From: Archangium lansingense
Lineage (GTDB): Bacteria; Myxococcota; Myxococcia; Myxococcales; Myxococcaceae
DNA: 64,000 nt
Assembly: GCF_026626635.1 (NCBI RefSeq)
Contig: NZ_JAPNKA010000001.1
Span: 12,322,501 to 12,386,500, forward strand
Direction of reading: 5' to 3'
How positions within the stretch are numbered: the stretch's first letter is position 1; each line of letters opens with the position of its first letter. The notes under the pieces are model-generated. The model made no database searches. It was given only the letters and a program-made list of their open reading frames with translations, and had not been told where the DNA came from. Position numbers and translations under genes: made by a program. Positions 1 through 8,228 of the stretch are shown here, in pieces.

Positions 1-527
1 ACGGCGCACCGGCCTTCCTGGCGCAGCTCCACTCCATCAACGAGACGGAGATTGCCCTCGGGGAGCTCACCCTGCAGAAGTCCTCGACCCCTACCGTGAA
101 GCAGTACGGCGAGCACATGGTGCGGGACCACAAGAAAGCCGACCAGCAGCTCCTGGACTTCGCCAAACAGCGCGGCATCCAGCTCCCCGCCAGGCTCCAG
201 CCCACCAACGCCGTGCAGGTCCGGCTCAAGGACGCCAACGAAGCCACCAAGGCGAAGCTCTCGGTGTTGGATGCCCCGCTCTATGACCAGGAGTATCTGG
301 CCTCGCAGGTCTCCGCCCATGACGAGGTCATCCAGATCGTGACGATCGGCCGGCAGCTGTACCCCGACCTGGCTCCCCTTCTGGACGGGCTGCTGCCCAC
401 GCTGCGCGAGCACCGGACCCAGGCCTACCAGCTCCTCGGCCAATCCCAACCCCAGGCGCAGGTCGGCCAGCAGCCTGAACAGCCTCAGCAGCGGCAGGCC
501 CGCCCGCCCGCCGGGGAGCGCCGCTGA
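1..527 (+). CDS. DUF4142 family protein, 3' part (start lies outside the window)
   Basis: The open frame runs in from the left edge (first complete codon at base 3) and ends at the TGA at 525-527, so the N-terminus is missing. The visible part starts FLAQLHSINETEIALGEL and continues through VKQYGEHMVRDHKKA, the helical bundle typical of DUF4142 (ferritin-like fold, usually exported to the periplasm). The C-terminal 30 residues are rich in Gln, Pro and Arg (QPQAQVGQQPEQPQQRQ), a disordered tail. The biochemical role of DUF4142 proteins is unknown; some are induced by stress. An apparent internal GTG start at 96 is only the first start-like codon inside a longer gene. Family call is fairly secure; function is not known. 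Confidence 0.8.
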   Translation, partial: GAPAFLAQLHSINETEIALGELTLQKSSTPTVKQYGEHMVRDHKKADQQLLDFAKQRGIQLPARLQPTNAVQVRLKDANEATKAKLSVLDAPLYDQEYLASQVSAHDEVIQIVTIGRQLYPDLAPLLDGLLPTLREHRTQAYQLLGQSQPQAQVGQQPEQPQQRQARPPAGERR

Positions 528-588
528 AGCACCCGGGCGCCCGCTTCCCCGGTTGAAGCGGGCGCCGCGCGCCATTACTCAGGGGGGC

Positions 589-933
589 ATGTCACATCCC
601 GTGAGCTACGACGCAACGACGGAGACCTTCGACACGCTGGTCATGCAGCCAAAGGACGAGCTGGTGGTGGTGGACTTCTGGGGACCCGGCTGCCCGAACT
701 GCGACATCTACGCGGCCGCCGAGCCCGCCCTGCTCTCCGAGCTCGAGGGCGCGCGCATGCGCGTGGTGAAGGTGAACGCCTACGAGCACGAGGAGTTGGC
801 CCGGCGCTTCGGGCTGTACGGCATCCCCACCTTCCTGCTGTTCCGCGACGGCAAGCTGCTCGGAAAGATGAGCCAGTACTACGGGCGCGAGTACTGGCTC
901 GGCGTCATCCGGGACCACCTGCCCAAAGCCTGA
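589..933 (+). CDS. Thioredoxin-family protein (CPNC active site)
   Basis: A 114-residue single-domain thioredoxin fold. It contains VVVDFWGPGCPNC with the redox cysteines C35 and C38, and GIPTFLLF carrying the cis-proline. The CxxC dipeptide is Pro-Asn rather than the usual Gly-Pro, and there is no signal peptide, so it probably acts as a cytoplasmic disulfide reductase of altered redox potential (inference). The ATG at 589 is chosen because a purine-rich AGGGGGGC sits directly upstream; an upstream TTG at 553 would add 12 residues with no domain support. It is convergent with the terpene cyclase gene, and the two stop codons are adjacent with no spacer. Confidence 0.88.
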   Translation: MSHPVSYDATTETFDTLVMQPKDELVVVDFWGPGCPNCDIYAAAEPALLSELEGARMRVVKVNAYEHEELARRFGLYGIPTFLLFRDGKLLGKMSQYYGREYWLGVIRDHLPKA

Positions 934-1983
934 CTAGCGGCGCAGCTCGGGGAATGGCGAGGTCGGCGAGCTGTAGCGCCCAGTCACCATCGACCAGCGC
1001 ACGTTGCCGTGGATCCACGCCTTCATCCCCTCCACGTACGAGAGGACCCGCGGGTCCACCGGCCCCTGCTCCAGCAGCGCCTCCTCGCACGCGAGGAACG
1101 CGTCCGTGTCCGCGTTGATGACGCCAATGGCCTCGCCAATGGCTTCCTTCAGCCCCAGCTGCTGGTTGACCCGCAGCACGTGCACGAAGTTGTTCGGGTT
1201 GCGGTGCCAGAGGACCTCCTTCTCGAAGGAGAACAGGTCGTTGGTCAGCCCCACCACGCGCGCACACAAGTGCCGCATCCGCTGGACGAGCGGCTGCTGG
1301 AAGAGCTCTTCGGTCAGCTCCTGCCCCTCGCGGGCGAACTCCACCAAATCCAACGCCGTGTACATCGCCGAGTCCATGGCGCGCTGCTCGATATAGGGCT
1401 CGAGCTCGGGCACGGTGCCCGCGGCCCAGTGGCGCGCCGCCGGAAGCGTGCCCCGGTACAGGTAGTCCTCCACGTCCCGGGCGAAGCGCTCCAACCACGC
1501 CTCGCTCGCCAGGCGGCTCATGCGCTCGCGCAGGTGGTGGGTGAAGCGCTCGAGCGGCGTCGCCCGCGTGCGCAGCGGCCGTCCGCGCAGCACCTGGAGA
1601 CAGGCCTCCACATACTCCTGGAGGTACTCCGGACATTGCCCCACCTCCTCCTGCTCGTCGGCCTGATCATCGAAGAGGAACAGCCACACGTGCCAATCGT
1701 TGCAGACCTCCAGCCGCTCCCGCGTCGCCTGGGGATAGGTGTAAGCCGTGAGCAGACCGAACTGGCTCGCATCGAAGCGCCTCACCGCCGGCTGCACCTT
1801 CGGCAGCAGCTTCACCGCCAGCACCCGCGCCCGCGTGGCGCGATCAATCGCTTTCGCGTGCAGGCTCGGCTCCGATTGCCAGGACGCGGGCATCCTCAGT
1901 GTCGAGAGGCTGGGTCCACGAAGGAAAGGCACCTCTTCCAAAGTGGCGAACGCGGCGGAACCGGACGGGAGGACGGAAAGCAT
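934..1983 (-). CDS. Class I terpene synthase (terpene cyclase family)
   Basis: A 349-residue protein with the three hallmarks of bacterial class I terpene cyclases. These are the acidic Mg-binding motif DDQAD at 105-109, the NSE triad within NDLFSFEKE at 248-256, and the C-terminal RY pair at 336-337 (WSMVTGRYSS). Such enzymes ionise a prenyl diphosphate (FPP, GPP or a methylated GPP) and cyclise it in the cytosol. Length fits a single-domain sesquiterpene cyclase and excludes the two-domain geosmin synthase. No methyltransferase, P450 or prenyl synthase lies next to it, so a 2-methylisoborneol pathway is not supported locally and the product cannot be told from sequence. ATG 1983 has a GAGG six bases upstream; Met31 is an alternative start. 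Confidence 0.9.
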   Translation of the reverse strand: MLSVLPSGSAAFATLEEVPFLRGPSLSTLRMPASWQSEPSLHAKAIDRATRARVLAVKLLPKVQPAVRRFDASQFGLLTAYTYPQATRERLEVCNDWHVWLFLFDDQADEQEEVGQCPEYLQEYVEACLQVLRGRPLRTRATPLERFTHHLRERMSRLASEAWLERFARDVEDYLYRGTLPAARHWAAGTVPELEPYIEQRAMDSAMYTALDLVEFAREGQELTEELFQQPLVQRMRHLCARVVGLTNDLFSFEKEVLWHRNPNNFVHVLRVNQQLGLKEAIGEAIGVINADTDAFLACEEALLEQGPVDPRVLSYVEGMKAWIHGNVRWSMVTGRYSSPTSPFPELRR

Positions 1984-2286
1984 CAGAACCTCGAGGCGGA
2001 CGGGAACCCTGGAGAGCCAACTGCTCTCAGCCAGTAAGACTATAATATTAAATTTTTGCTGTAAAACACTCTTCCTGCTTCATCGTGGAAAACACGTATT
2101 CACGACCTGGCGAGGAGGACACCTCCCTCCAGGAGAACTCGGGAGTCGCACTCTGGACGCATTTGCTGTTCCCATCCACTCAATCACCGAGAAAACCAGA
2201 GTCCTGGCGCTCGGCGAGAAGCGCGGCAACCGGAAGAGAAGGGGCGGGTTGTCCGCTGTCAGGCACCGGAAGGATGGGGCCGCCAC
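1984..2286. other. Intergenic region between terpene cyclase and oxidoreductase genes
   Basis: About 300 bp without a convincing gene. Most of it is ordinary GC-rich sequence, but 2036-2070 is strikingly AT-rich (TATAATATTAAATTTTTGC), which stands out in this genome. The AT-rich part lies just upstream of the leftward terpene cyclase gene and is treated as its promoter. The rest is the 3' flank of the leftward oxidoreductase gene. Confidence 0.6.
2039..2066 (-). promoter_or_regulatory. Candidate sigma-70-type promoter for the terpene cyclase gene
   Basis: Read leftward, a TTTTAC (or TTTACA) -35-like hexamer at 2060-2066 is followed, after 15-16 bases, by a TATAGT -10-like hexamer at 2039-2044. 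The predicted transcript would start roughly 45-50 bases before the ATG at 1983. The AT-rich setting in a GC-rich genome supports it; the spacer is slightly short. Confidence 0.4.
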
Positions 2287-3285
2287 TCAGTCCAGAAGAA
2301 TGCGGCAGCCGCCGTCCTCCGACTCCATGGCCGCCGAGAGGATGCGCTGCACTGTGGCCGCCTCCTCCACCGTGGCCAGCTCTGGCTCCACCTCTGGCGG
2401 ACTCCTGAGTAACCCGAGAAACCGGCGCGCTGTCTCCACGTGGGCCTCCGCCCAGGGCTCGCGCTCGCCCGGCCTTGGCTCCAGTCCCGGCGCCAGGTCC
2501 CTCCACGCACCGGACTCGAAGCAGCGCACCGGCGAGACACACCAGCCCTCACGCACGGGGATGAAGCCACCGGAGAAACCCACCTCCCAGTCCTCGCCCA
2601 GCAGCGACCAGCCGCCATGCAGCCCCGGCTCCGGACAGGCCGCATGCGTCAGCACCAGCACCGCTCCATTGGAGAGCCCCACCTGCAACGCCGCTGTGTG
2701 CACTGGCCGGCCCGACAGCGAGGCCTTCACCCACGTGGGCGAAGCGCCCGTCAGCCACAGCGCCGCGTCCAGCAGGTGCGAGACGCCCCCGAAGTCCGCC
2801 GAGCGCCCCACGTAGGCCCCGGGCTCCAGCGCCTCCTTGGGGACGAAGTGGTTGCGCACGGTGATGACCAGGTGGTGCGCGCGGTGCTCCATCAGCCAGG
2901 CCCTCAGCACTCGCAGCGGCGGCAGCATCCGGTAGGGGAAGTTCACCGCACAGGGACGCTTCGCGCGCCGGACCTTCTCCACCAGGGCCTCGGCGTCCTC
3001 ACGGGTGAGCGTCAGGGGCTTCTCGCAAAGCACCGCGCGTCCTGCCTCCAGCGCCGCCTCAACGTGCGCCCGGTGCAACGCATCCGGGCTCGCCACCACC
3101 ACCGCATCCACCGCCGCGCACAGCTCCCGGACATCTGCCGTCGCCAGGGCAATGCCTTCTCTCGCTGCCACCTCGCGCGTGGGAGCCGCATGCTGACCGC
3201 ACAGCGCCACCACCTCGGCTCCCGCCGCGCGGAAGGCGCCGACGTGCATCAGCCCCCACTTCGTTCCGATGACGCCAATCCGCAT
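2287..3285 (-). CDS. Gfo/Idh/MocA-family oxidoreductase
   Basis: A 332-residue NAD(P)-dependent dehydrogenase-like protein. The N-terminus (MRIGVIGTKWGLMHVGAF) is a Rossmann fold with a slightly altered glycine motif, VVVASPDALH matches the cofactor-binding strand, and CEKP at 87-90 is the family signature whose Lys lies in the active site. The C-terminal half has the GFO/IDH/MOCA alpha/beta domain with DFGGVSHLLD. Substrates are usually sugars or cyclitols, but nothing here fixes one. The gene starts 3 bp after the stop of the Cip1-like lipoprotein gene, so the two are very likely co-transcribed and translationally coupled. Function beyond the family is unknown. Confidence 0.85.
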   Translation of the reverse strand: MRIGVIGTKWGLMHVGAFRAAGAEVVALCGQHAAPTREVAAREGIALATADVRELCAAVDAVVVASPDALHRAHVEAALEAGRAVLCEKPLTLTREDAEALVEKVRRAKRPCAVNFPYRMLPPLRVLRAWLMEHRAHHLVITVRNHFVPKEALEPGAYVGRSADFGGVSHLLDAALWLTGASPTWVKASLSGRPVHTAALQVGLSNGAVLVLTHAACPEPGLHGGWSLLGEDWEVGFSGGFIPVREGWCVSPVRCFESGAWRDLAPGLEPRPGEREPWAEAHVETARRFLGLLRSPPEVEPELATVEEAATVQRILSAAMESEDGGCRILLD

Positions 3286-3288
3286 GTC

Positions 3289-4095
3289 CTATCCGCCGCA
3301 GCCAATCCGCTGCGTCCCGATGATGATGTCGTCGTACCAGAGCTCATCCTGCTCGCTGTGGTAGGTCTCGAAGCCGAACCACGCCCGCGCATACTGCGGC
3401 GACCAGGTCGTCAGGTTCTTGTTCCAGTTCGTCGTGTGCAGGCCCGCCACCTCACTCCCGTCGAACCACACGCGCAGCTCGTGCTGGGCTCCATTGAAGA
3501 ACGCCTCCACGCAGTGCCACTTGCCCGCTTGGAGCTGGATGCCCTGCGAAGGCTGGCCCCACGGACCTGAGAGCACCTCGTACTCCGTCCCCGGATGGAT
3601 GAGGTTCGCCTCGAGCACGTACTGGTGGAAGCCGATGCGCACCATGCGCTGGTTGTCCGCCGAGCCCCCTCCGAAATACGTGCTGTGCCCCTCGCCCATC
3701 CCGTTCTTCGAGCGCAGGAAGACCCTCGCGTAGAAGCTGTTGTGCTGCGGCGGGAAGGGCGCCGTGGTCGAGAACAACACCGAGCGGTAGCTGCCCTGTC
3801 CCGTGCCGTTGACGTACACCGACTTCGTGCCGGAGTGCGCCTGCGTGCCGTCGATGGCGATGCGGCCCTTCTGCTCGAAGACGCTGACTTCCCACTTCGC
3901 CGGGTCGGGCGCCCCACCTACGGTCGCCTGCTCGAAGTCGTCACAGAGCAGCACCCCGTTCGCTCCACACGCGGTCACCCCCGGCCCCGTGCCAGGTGAG
4001 CTGGAATCGGGCGCTCCCGGATCGCAACTCCAGGACACTCCGAGGACACAGCAGAGCCACAGCCAGGAGCCACGTCGTTGATTCACGGTCACCAC
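3289..4095 (-). CDS. Secreted lipoprotein with Cip1-like / jelly-roll carbohydrate-active fold
   Basis: A 268-residue exported protein. A hydrophobic stretch ends at Cys24 (VSWSC), a weak lipobox, followed by a Ser/Pro/Gly-rich linker. The mature part (CGANGVLLCDDFEQ, then W, FYARVFLRSKN, HSTYFGGG, KWHCVEAFFNG, DELWYDDIIIG) resembles the beta-sandwich of Cip1-like proteins and polysaccharide-lyase relatives, with conserved aromatic residues and Trp-Tyr-Asp-Asp near the end. Such proteins bind or cleave uronic-acid-containing or plant polysaccharides. It is the first gene of a two-gene unit with the downstream oxidoreductase, consistent with sugar use. Fold assignment is by pattern only, so activity is uncertain. 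Confidence 0.65.
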   Translation of the reverse strand: MVTVNQRRGSWLWLCCVLGVSWSCDPGAPDSSSPGTGPGVTACGANGVLLCDDFEQATVGGAPDPAKWEVSVFEQKGRIAIDGTQAHSGTKSVYVNGTGQGSYRSVLFSTTAPFPPQHNSFYARVFLRSKNGMGEGHSTYFGGGSADNQRMVRIGFHQYVLEANLIHPGTEYEVLSGPWGQPSQGIQLQAGKWHCVEAFFNGAQHELRVWFDGSEVAGLHTTNWNKNLTTWSPQYARAWFGFETYHSEQDELWYDDIIIGTQRIGCGG

Positions 4096-4180
4096 GCCTT
4101 TGGGTCTGGAGGCCGCAGCGTAGCGCCTCGTGAGCCCGAGAGGACGCGGAGAGCAACCACGGGTGGGAATCCAGGGCCCG

Positions 4181-4220
4181 TGGCACCCTCACCCCGTCCC
4201 TCTCCCGGAGGGCGAGGGGA
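4181..4220 (+). repeat. REP-like palindromic repeat, copy 1
   Basis: ACCCTCACCCCGTCCC followed by TCTCCCGGAGGGCGAGGG forms a short hairpin (CTCCC/GGGAG core). Bases 4181-4220 are identical to the copy at 59781-59820. It lies between the divergent Cip1-like and M3 peptidase genes. Confidence 0.75.
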
Positions 4221-4325
4221 CATGCGGACAGTGTGGGCTCTCTTTCACAGAGGCATCCTTCCCGCTGCGGCGTCCTCCCGCCGACGGTAGATTCCGCCCT
4301 CCGTTTCCCCCCTGAAGGAGTCGTC

Positions 4326-6371
4326 TTGAGAATCGCCGCACTCACCCTCGCCGCCGCCCTCGCCGCGGCCGGTTGCTCCCACTCCCCCATGCCGAATCCC
4401 GAGCCCTCCGCCTCCCAGGCTGCTGCCCGCAAGCCCCTCCCCGCCCCCGAAGGCTCCAAGCTCCTCTCCGGCACCCTCGAGACCTTCAACGCCGCCTGCG
4501 CCGCCGACCTGGAGCGCGCCCGCGCGCAGATTGCCTCCCTGAAGGCACTCAAGCCCTCCTCCGACGGCCGCGCCATCCTCGAGGCCTATGACGAGGCCAC
4601 CGCCGCCCTCGGCGCCTCCCTCAACCGCTCCAGCCTCACCCGCGAGGTCCATCCCCAGGCCGCCTTCCGCGACGCCGCCCGCGCCTGCGAGCAGAAGGCC
4701 GATGCCCTCAATGTGGAGATCTCCCAGGACCGTAGCGTCTATGACGCCCTGTCCGCCGTGGACCTCTCTCAGGCCGACGCCGCCACCCGCTACTGGATGG
4801 AGCGCACCCTGCTCGAGTTCCGCCGCGCCGGCGTGGACCGCGACGACGCCACCCGCGCGAAGGTGAAGGCTCTCAACGAGGAGATCCTCAAGCTCGGCCA
4901 GACCTTCAACCAGAACATCGCCGAGGACGTGCGCAAGGTGGAGCTGGAGCCGAAGGAGCTCGCCGGCCTCCCCGAGGACTTCATCAAGGCCCATGCACCG
5001 GGCGCCAACGGCAAGGTGGTCCTCACCTCCAACTACCCCGACTACTTCCCCTTCATGACGTACGCCCGCGATGGCAAGGCGCGCGAGAAGGTGTGGCGCG
5101 CCTACCACCAGCGCGCGCATCCGAAGAACCTGCCGGTGCTCGAGCAGCTCATCGCCAAGCGCCACGAGTTGGCCACCCTCCTGGGCTACCCCACCTGGGC
5201 CGCGTTCGTCACCGAGACCAAGATGACGCGCACCCAGCAGGTGGCCTCCGAGTTCATCGACAAGGTCGCCGCCACCGCCGAGCAGCGCGCGAAGCAGGAG
5301 CACGCGGACCTGCTCGCCCGCAAGCAGAAGGATGACCCCAAGGCCACCACCCTGGAGCCCTGGGATCAGGACTACTACGAGGACCGGCTCAAGGCCGAGA
5401 AGCTCGGCTTCGACTCGCAGTCGCTGCGCGCCTATTTCGAGTACGGACGCGTGAAGAAGGGCGTGATGGATATCACCTCGCGCATGTGGGGCATCACCTA
5501 CGTGCCGGTGAAGGACGCCGCCGTGTGGCACCCCGAGGTCGAGGCCTACGACGTCACCGAGAATGGCACGCTGCTGGGCCGCATCTTCCTGGACATGCAC
5601 CCGCGTGAGGACAAGTACAAGCACGCGGCCCAGTTCGATCTCGTCGCGGGCCAGGCCGGCAAGCGCTACCCGGAGGGCTCACTGGTGTGCAACTTCCCGC
5701 GCCCCGGCGAGCTGATGACGCAGGACGAGGTGGAGACGTTCTTCCACGAGTTCGGCCACCTGCTGCACCACGTCTTCGCCGGCCGTCAGCAGTGGAAGGG
5801 CATTACCGGCATCTCCACCGAGTGGGACTTCGTGGAGACGCCCTCCATGCTGCTGCAGCAGTGGGCCTCCAACCCCACCATCCTCCAGGAGTTCGCCCGC
5901 CATCATCAGTCGGGTGAGGTCATCCCCGCCGCGCAGGTGGCGCAGCTCCGCGCCTCGAAGGAGTTCGGCAAGGGCCTGTGGACGCGCCGGCAGATGTTCC
6001 TGGCCGCGGTGTCGCTGGACTACTACTCGCGCACGCCGGGCTTCAACACCACCGAGGCCCTCAAGACGCAGCAGGAGAAGTACAGCCCGTTCCGCCACGA
6101 GTACCGCGACGGCACGCACTTCCAGCTCGCCTTCGGCCACCTGGAGGGGTACTCGGCCGCGTACTACACGTACGTCTGGTCACTGGTCATCGCCAAGGAC
6201 CTGGAGACCGAGTTCCAGAAGCACGGCTACCTGGATACGGCCACCACCATGAAGTACCGCAAGACGGTGCTCGAGCCCGGTGGCTCCAAGCCTGCCGCCG
6301 AGCTCGTGAAGGACTTCCTCGGCCGGCCCTACGGCTTCGAGGCCTACCGCTCCTACCTCGACGCGAAGTAG
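4326..6371 (+). CDS. M3-family zinc oligopeptidase, lipoprotein
   Basis: A 681-residue protein of the thimet oligopeptidase / dipeptidyl carboxypeptidase family (M3). The zinc motif HEFGH lies at 474-478 (ETFFHEFGHLLHH), with TEWDFVETPS about 25 residues later supplying the third ligand. The start is TTG 4326: AAGGAG ends 5 bases upstream, and it gives a clean lipoprotein signal (ALAAAGC, Cys17), whereas an upstream ATG at 4233 would bury the signal peptide. It is therefore probably anchored in the envelope, unlike the cytoplasmic PrlC/Dcp types, and would trim peptides in the periplasm or at the cell surface, fitting a predatory lifestyle (inference). A hairpin follows the stop codon. Confidence 0.9.
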   Translation: MRIAALTLAAALAAAGCSHSPMPNPEPSASQAAARKPLPAPEGSKLLSGTLETFNAACAADLERARAQIASLKALKPSSDGRAILEAYDEATAALGASLNRSSLTREVHPQAAFRDAARACEQKADALNVEISQDRSVYDALSAVDLSQADAATRYWMERTLLEFRRAGVDRDDATRAKVKALNEEILKLGQTFNQNIAEDVRKVELEPKELAGLPEDFIKAHAPGANGKVVLTSNYPDYFPFMTYARDGKAREKVWRAYHQRAHPKNLPVLEQLIAKRHELATLLGYPTWAAFVTETKMTRTQQVASEFIDKVAATAEQRAKQEHADLLARKQKDDPKATTLEPWDQDYYEDRLKAEKLGFDSQSLRAYFEYGRVKKGVMDITSRMWGITYVPVKDAAVWHPEVEAYDVTENGTLLGRIFLDMHPREDKYKHAAQFDLVAGQAGKRYPEGSLVCNFPRPGELMTQDEVETFFHEFGHLLHHVFAGRQQWKGITGISTEWDFVETPSMLLQQWASNPTILQEFARHHQSGEVIPAAQVAQLRASKEFGKGLWTRRQMFLAAVSLDYYSRTPGFNTTEALKTQQEKYSPFRHEYRDGTHFQLAFGHLEGYSAAYYTYVWSLVIAKDLETEFQKHGYLDTATTMKYRKTVLEPGGSKPAAELVKDFLGRPYGFEAYRSYLDAK

Positions 6372-6711
6372 GCGGCGACCGGGGCCCATCCCTCGTGGCA
6401 GGGGTGGGCCTCCCTTCGCGGCACTGGAAGCGCAATCCGGCAGGGGCTGCGACTCTCCTCCGCCTTCTGCTCCAGCCTACCTGTTGACGCGCAAGCTGGC
6501 TGATGGGCGCGTGAGCGAGCTGGTTGATGGGCATCACGCCGGTGGTGGTGTGCCACCGTAGGGGTGATGGGGAGGGGATGCTCGGGGGTTGCAGGGGGAT
6601 GGGGGCCGACTCTCCGCAGTGGGGGGGATGGCATGGAGCCGCAGCGCCAGGCTCTCTGCGAAGAGGCGCCCCATTCGTCCCGGACGCCCAGGTGGGGCAT
6701 GCTCGCGGGCC
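6372..6711. other. Intergenic region before the toxin-like lipoprotein gene
   Basis: About 340 bp without a supported gene. It contains the terminator-like hairpin just after the M3 peptidase gene and, around 6498-6540, a short duplicated phrase (GCTGATGGGC and GGTTGATGGGC). No clear promoter could be picked out by eye. Confidence 0.5.
6381..6412 (+). terminator. Hairpin after the M3 peptidase gene
   Basis: GGCCCATCCCT (6383-6393) and AGGGGTGGGCC (6400-6410) pair over 11 positions, one of them a G-U in RNA, around a 6-base loop. It starts 9 bases after the stop codon. There is no T-run, so it may act with Rho or only protect the 3' end. Confidence 0.5.
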
Positions 6712-8208
6712 ATGAGGACTGTCCCCGCCTCGCTACACCTCACCCTCGCATTGAGCGTCCTCCTGCTGCAAGCCGCCTGCGCTACCTCGCAAGGGCACGC
6801 GCCGCACGGCGACCCTCGTGCGCCCCACCTTCCCGCCAGCGCCTCGCCACACGCTACCGGCTCCGAGAGCGCGCCATGGCCGACGCTGGACTCCTCCACC
6901 CATTCAGGGGCACGGCTTGCCGATCAAGCGCCCTCGCCCCAAGCGTCCCCCGCCCTCCGCACCGACGCCTTGCCGGATGGACGCTGGAGGCTCATCATCC
7001 CTCCCCGTTCGCCCAACCCCGAGCTGGAGGTACTGAGCCTCGCGGAGGTGCGCCCCTTCCTCACGGCCTTCCACTCCCTCGGCCTCGAGCCTCGCGCCCG
7101 GTTGCACCTGTTGGAGTCGCCCGAGGCGGACCGTACTGGCCAGGGGCCCGCCTCCTCCTGGGAGCGGCGCATGCGCGAGGAGTTCATCTCCCAATTCGGC
7201 CCGCCTCTGCTGCCGCTGCCTGAGTCCCTGGCGACAAGCCGCCTCTTCCTCGCCCTCCAGCTCTCCACCCGCTACATGGCCGAGGGCATCCGCGAGGCCG
7301 CCATCGAGCTCTTCACCTCCCCGGCCTTCGTCCTCAGCGTCTGCCTCTCCATCATCGTCTACTTCTCCGCCTGGCTGGCGCCCGAGCCATTGTTCTCCAA
7401 GGCGCTCGCCGCGGCACTCACCGTGCGACTCTCCCTCGCCGTGGGAGTGGTGGAGGTGGGCCAGTTGGCCCTCGCCTGCCTGCGTCTGTACGAGGAGAGC
7501 GAAGCCGCCTCCACGCCCCACCAGTTGGAGGCTGCCTCCGCGCGCTTCGGCAAGTCCATGGGCGGCACCTACCTGCGCGTGCTGGTGACGGTGGGCACCT
7601 TGGGCGTGGCCCGCTTCATTCCCCAGGTGCCCGAGGGTGGCATCTGGCGGCTGTTGCCCTCGCTGACGCCCGAGGGGCTCACCCTGGCGCAGTCCATCTC
7701 CACCGTTCAGGTGGTGGCGGACGGATCCCTCCTCGTCTCCGGTGTGGCCGCGGGCACCGCCGCCTGCTCCGGCCTCGCCCTGTGCACGACGAATTCCTCG
7801 GGCAGTGCATCCAGCGGCACCCAGCAGCTCTCCACCCGCTACGGCAAGCCGCACACCCAGCAGAATCCGCCCCACAACGAGGCCATCGAGAAGGAGCTCG
7901 CCGCCCGAGAAGCAGCGGGTCATGGCGATCTGCGGAAGAACAAGCCCCAGGTGAGTGATCGAGACAGACGCGTCTTCGACACGAAGCCAGTCAAGGGCGT
8001 GCGCTTCCGGAAGCCAGACGTTTCCTCATTGCGGCCGGATGGCGTGCGGCACAATATCAACTATGTCTCCAACCCTCGAGACATGCAGCGAGAGCTCGAC
8101 GCCTTCGATTCGATGATACGGGCGGATTCGGCAGCCATCCACGAGCTGTACCTGCTCAACGGAAAGCTGCTCAAGAGATATGTCCCGCCCGGTGTGAAGT
8201 ACCCATAG
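6712..8208 (+). CDS. Lipoprotein, candidate SitA-like polymorphic toxin
   Basis: A 498-residue protein with a signal peptide and lipobox (LLLQAAC, Cys23). A Pro/Ala-rich stretch follows, then a middle region with several hydrophobic segments (about 205-350, e.g. FVLSVCLSIIVYFSAWL), and a distinct hydrophilic C-terminal module from about residue 375. That module contains NPPHNEAIEKELAAREA, RFRKPDVSSLRPDGVRHN and AIHELYLLNGKLLKRYV. The architecture (lipobox, conserved middle, swappable end) and the following gene match the SitA lipoprotein toxins of Myxococcus, which pass between siblings by outer-membrane exchange. The tail could be a nuclease-like toxin, but I see no certain catalytic motif. 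No sitB-like gene precedes it. ATG 6712 is chosen because it begins the signal peptide. Confidence 0.6.
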   Translation: MRTVPASLHLTLALSVLLLQAACATSQGHAPHGDPRAPHLPASASPHATGSESAPWPTLDSSTHSGARLADQAPSPQASPALRTDALPDGRWRLIIPPRSPNPELEVLSLAEVRPFLTAFHSLGLEPRARLHLLESPEADRTGQGPASSWERRMREEFISQFGPPLLPLPESLATSRLFLALQLSTRYMAEGIREAAIELFTSPAFVLSVCLSIIVYFSAWLAPEPLFSKALAAALTVRLSLAVGVVEVGQLALACLRLYEESEAASTPHQLEAASARFGKSMGGTYLRVLVTVGTLGVARFIPQVPEGGIWRLLPSLTPEGLTLAQSISTVQVVADGSLLVSGVAAGTAACSGLALCTTNSSGSASSGTQQLSTRYGKPHTQQNPPHNEAIEKELAAREAAGHGDLRKNKPQVSDRDRRVFDTKPVKGVRFRKPDVSSLRPDGVRHNINYVSNPRDMQRELDAFDSMIRADSAAIHELYLLNGKLLKRYVPPGVKYP

Positions 8209-8228
8209 GTTCGAATCCAGGAGAAGCC

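Noticed and set aside
934-1983. Geosmin or 2-methylisoborneol synthase
   Set aside because: Geosmin synthase is about twice as long with two domains, and no methyltransferase gene for methylisoborneol is adjacent.
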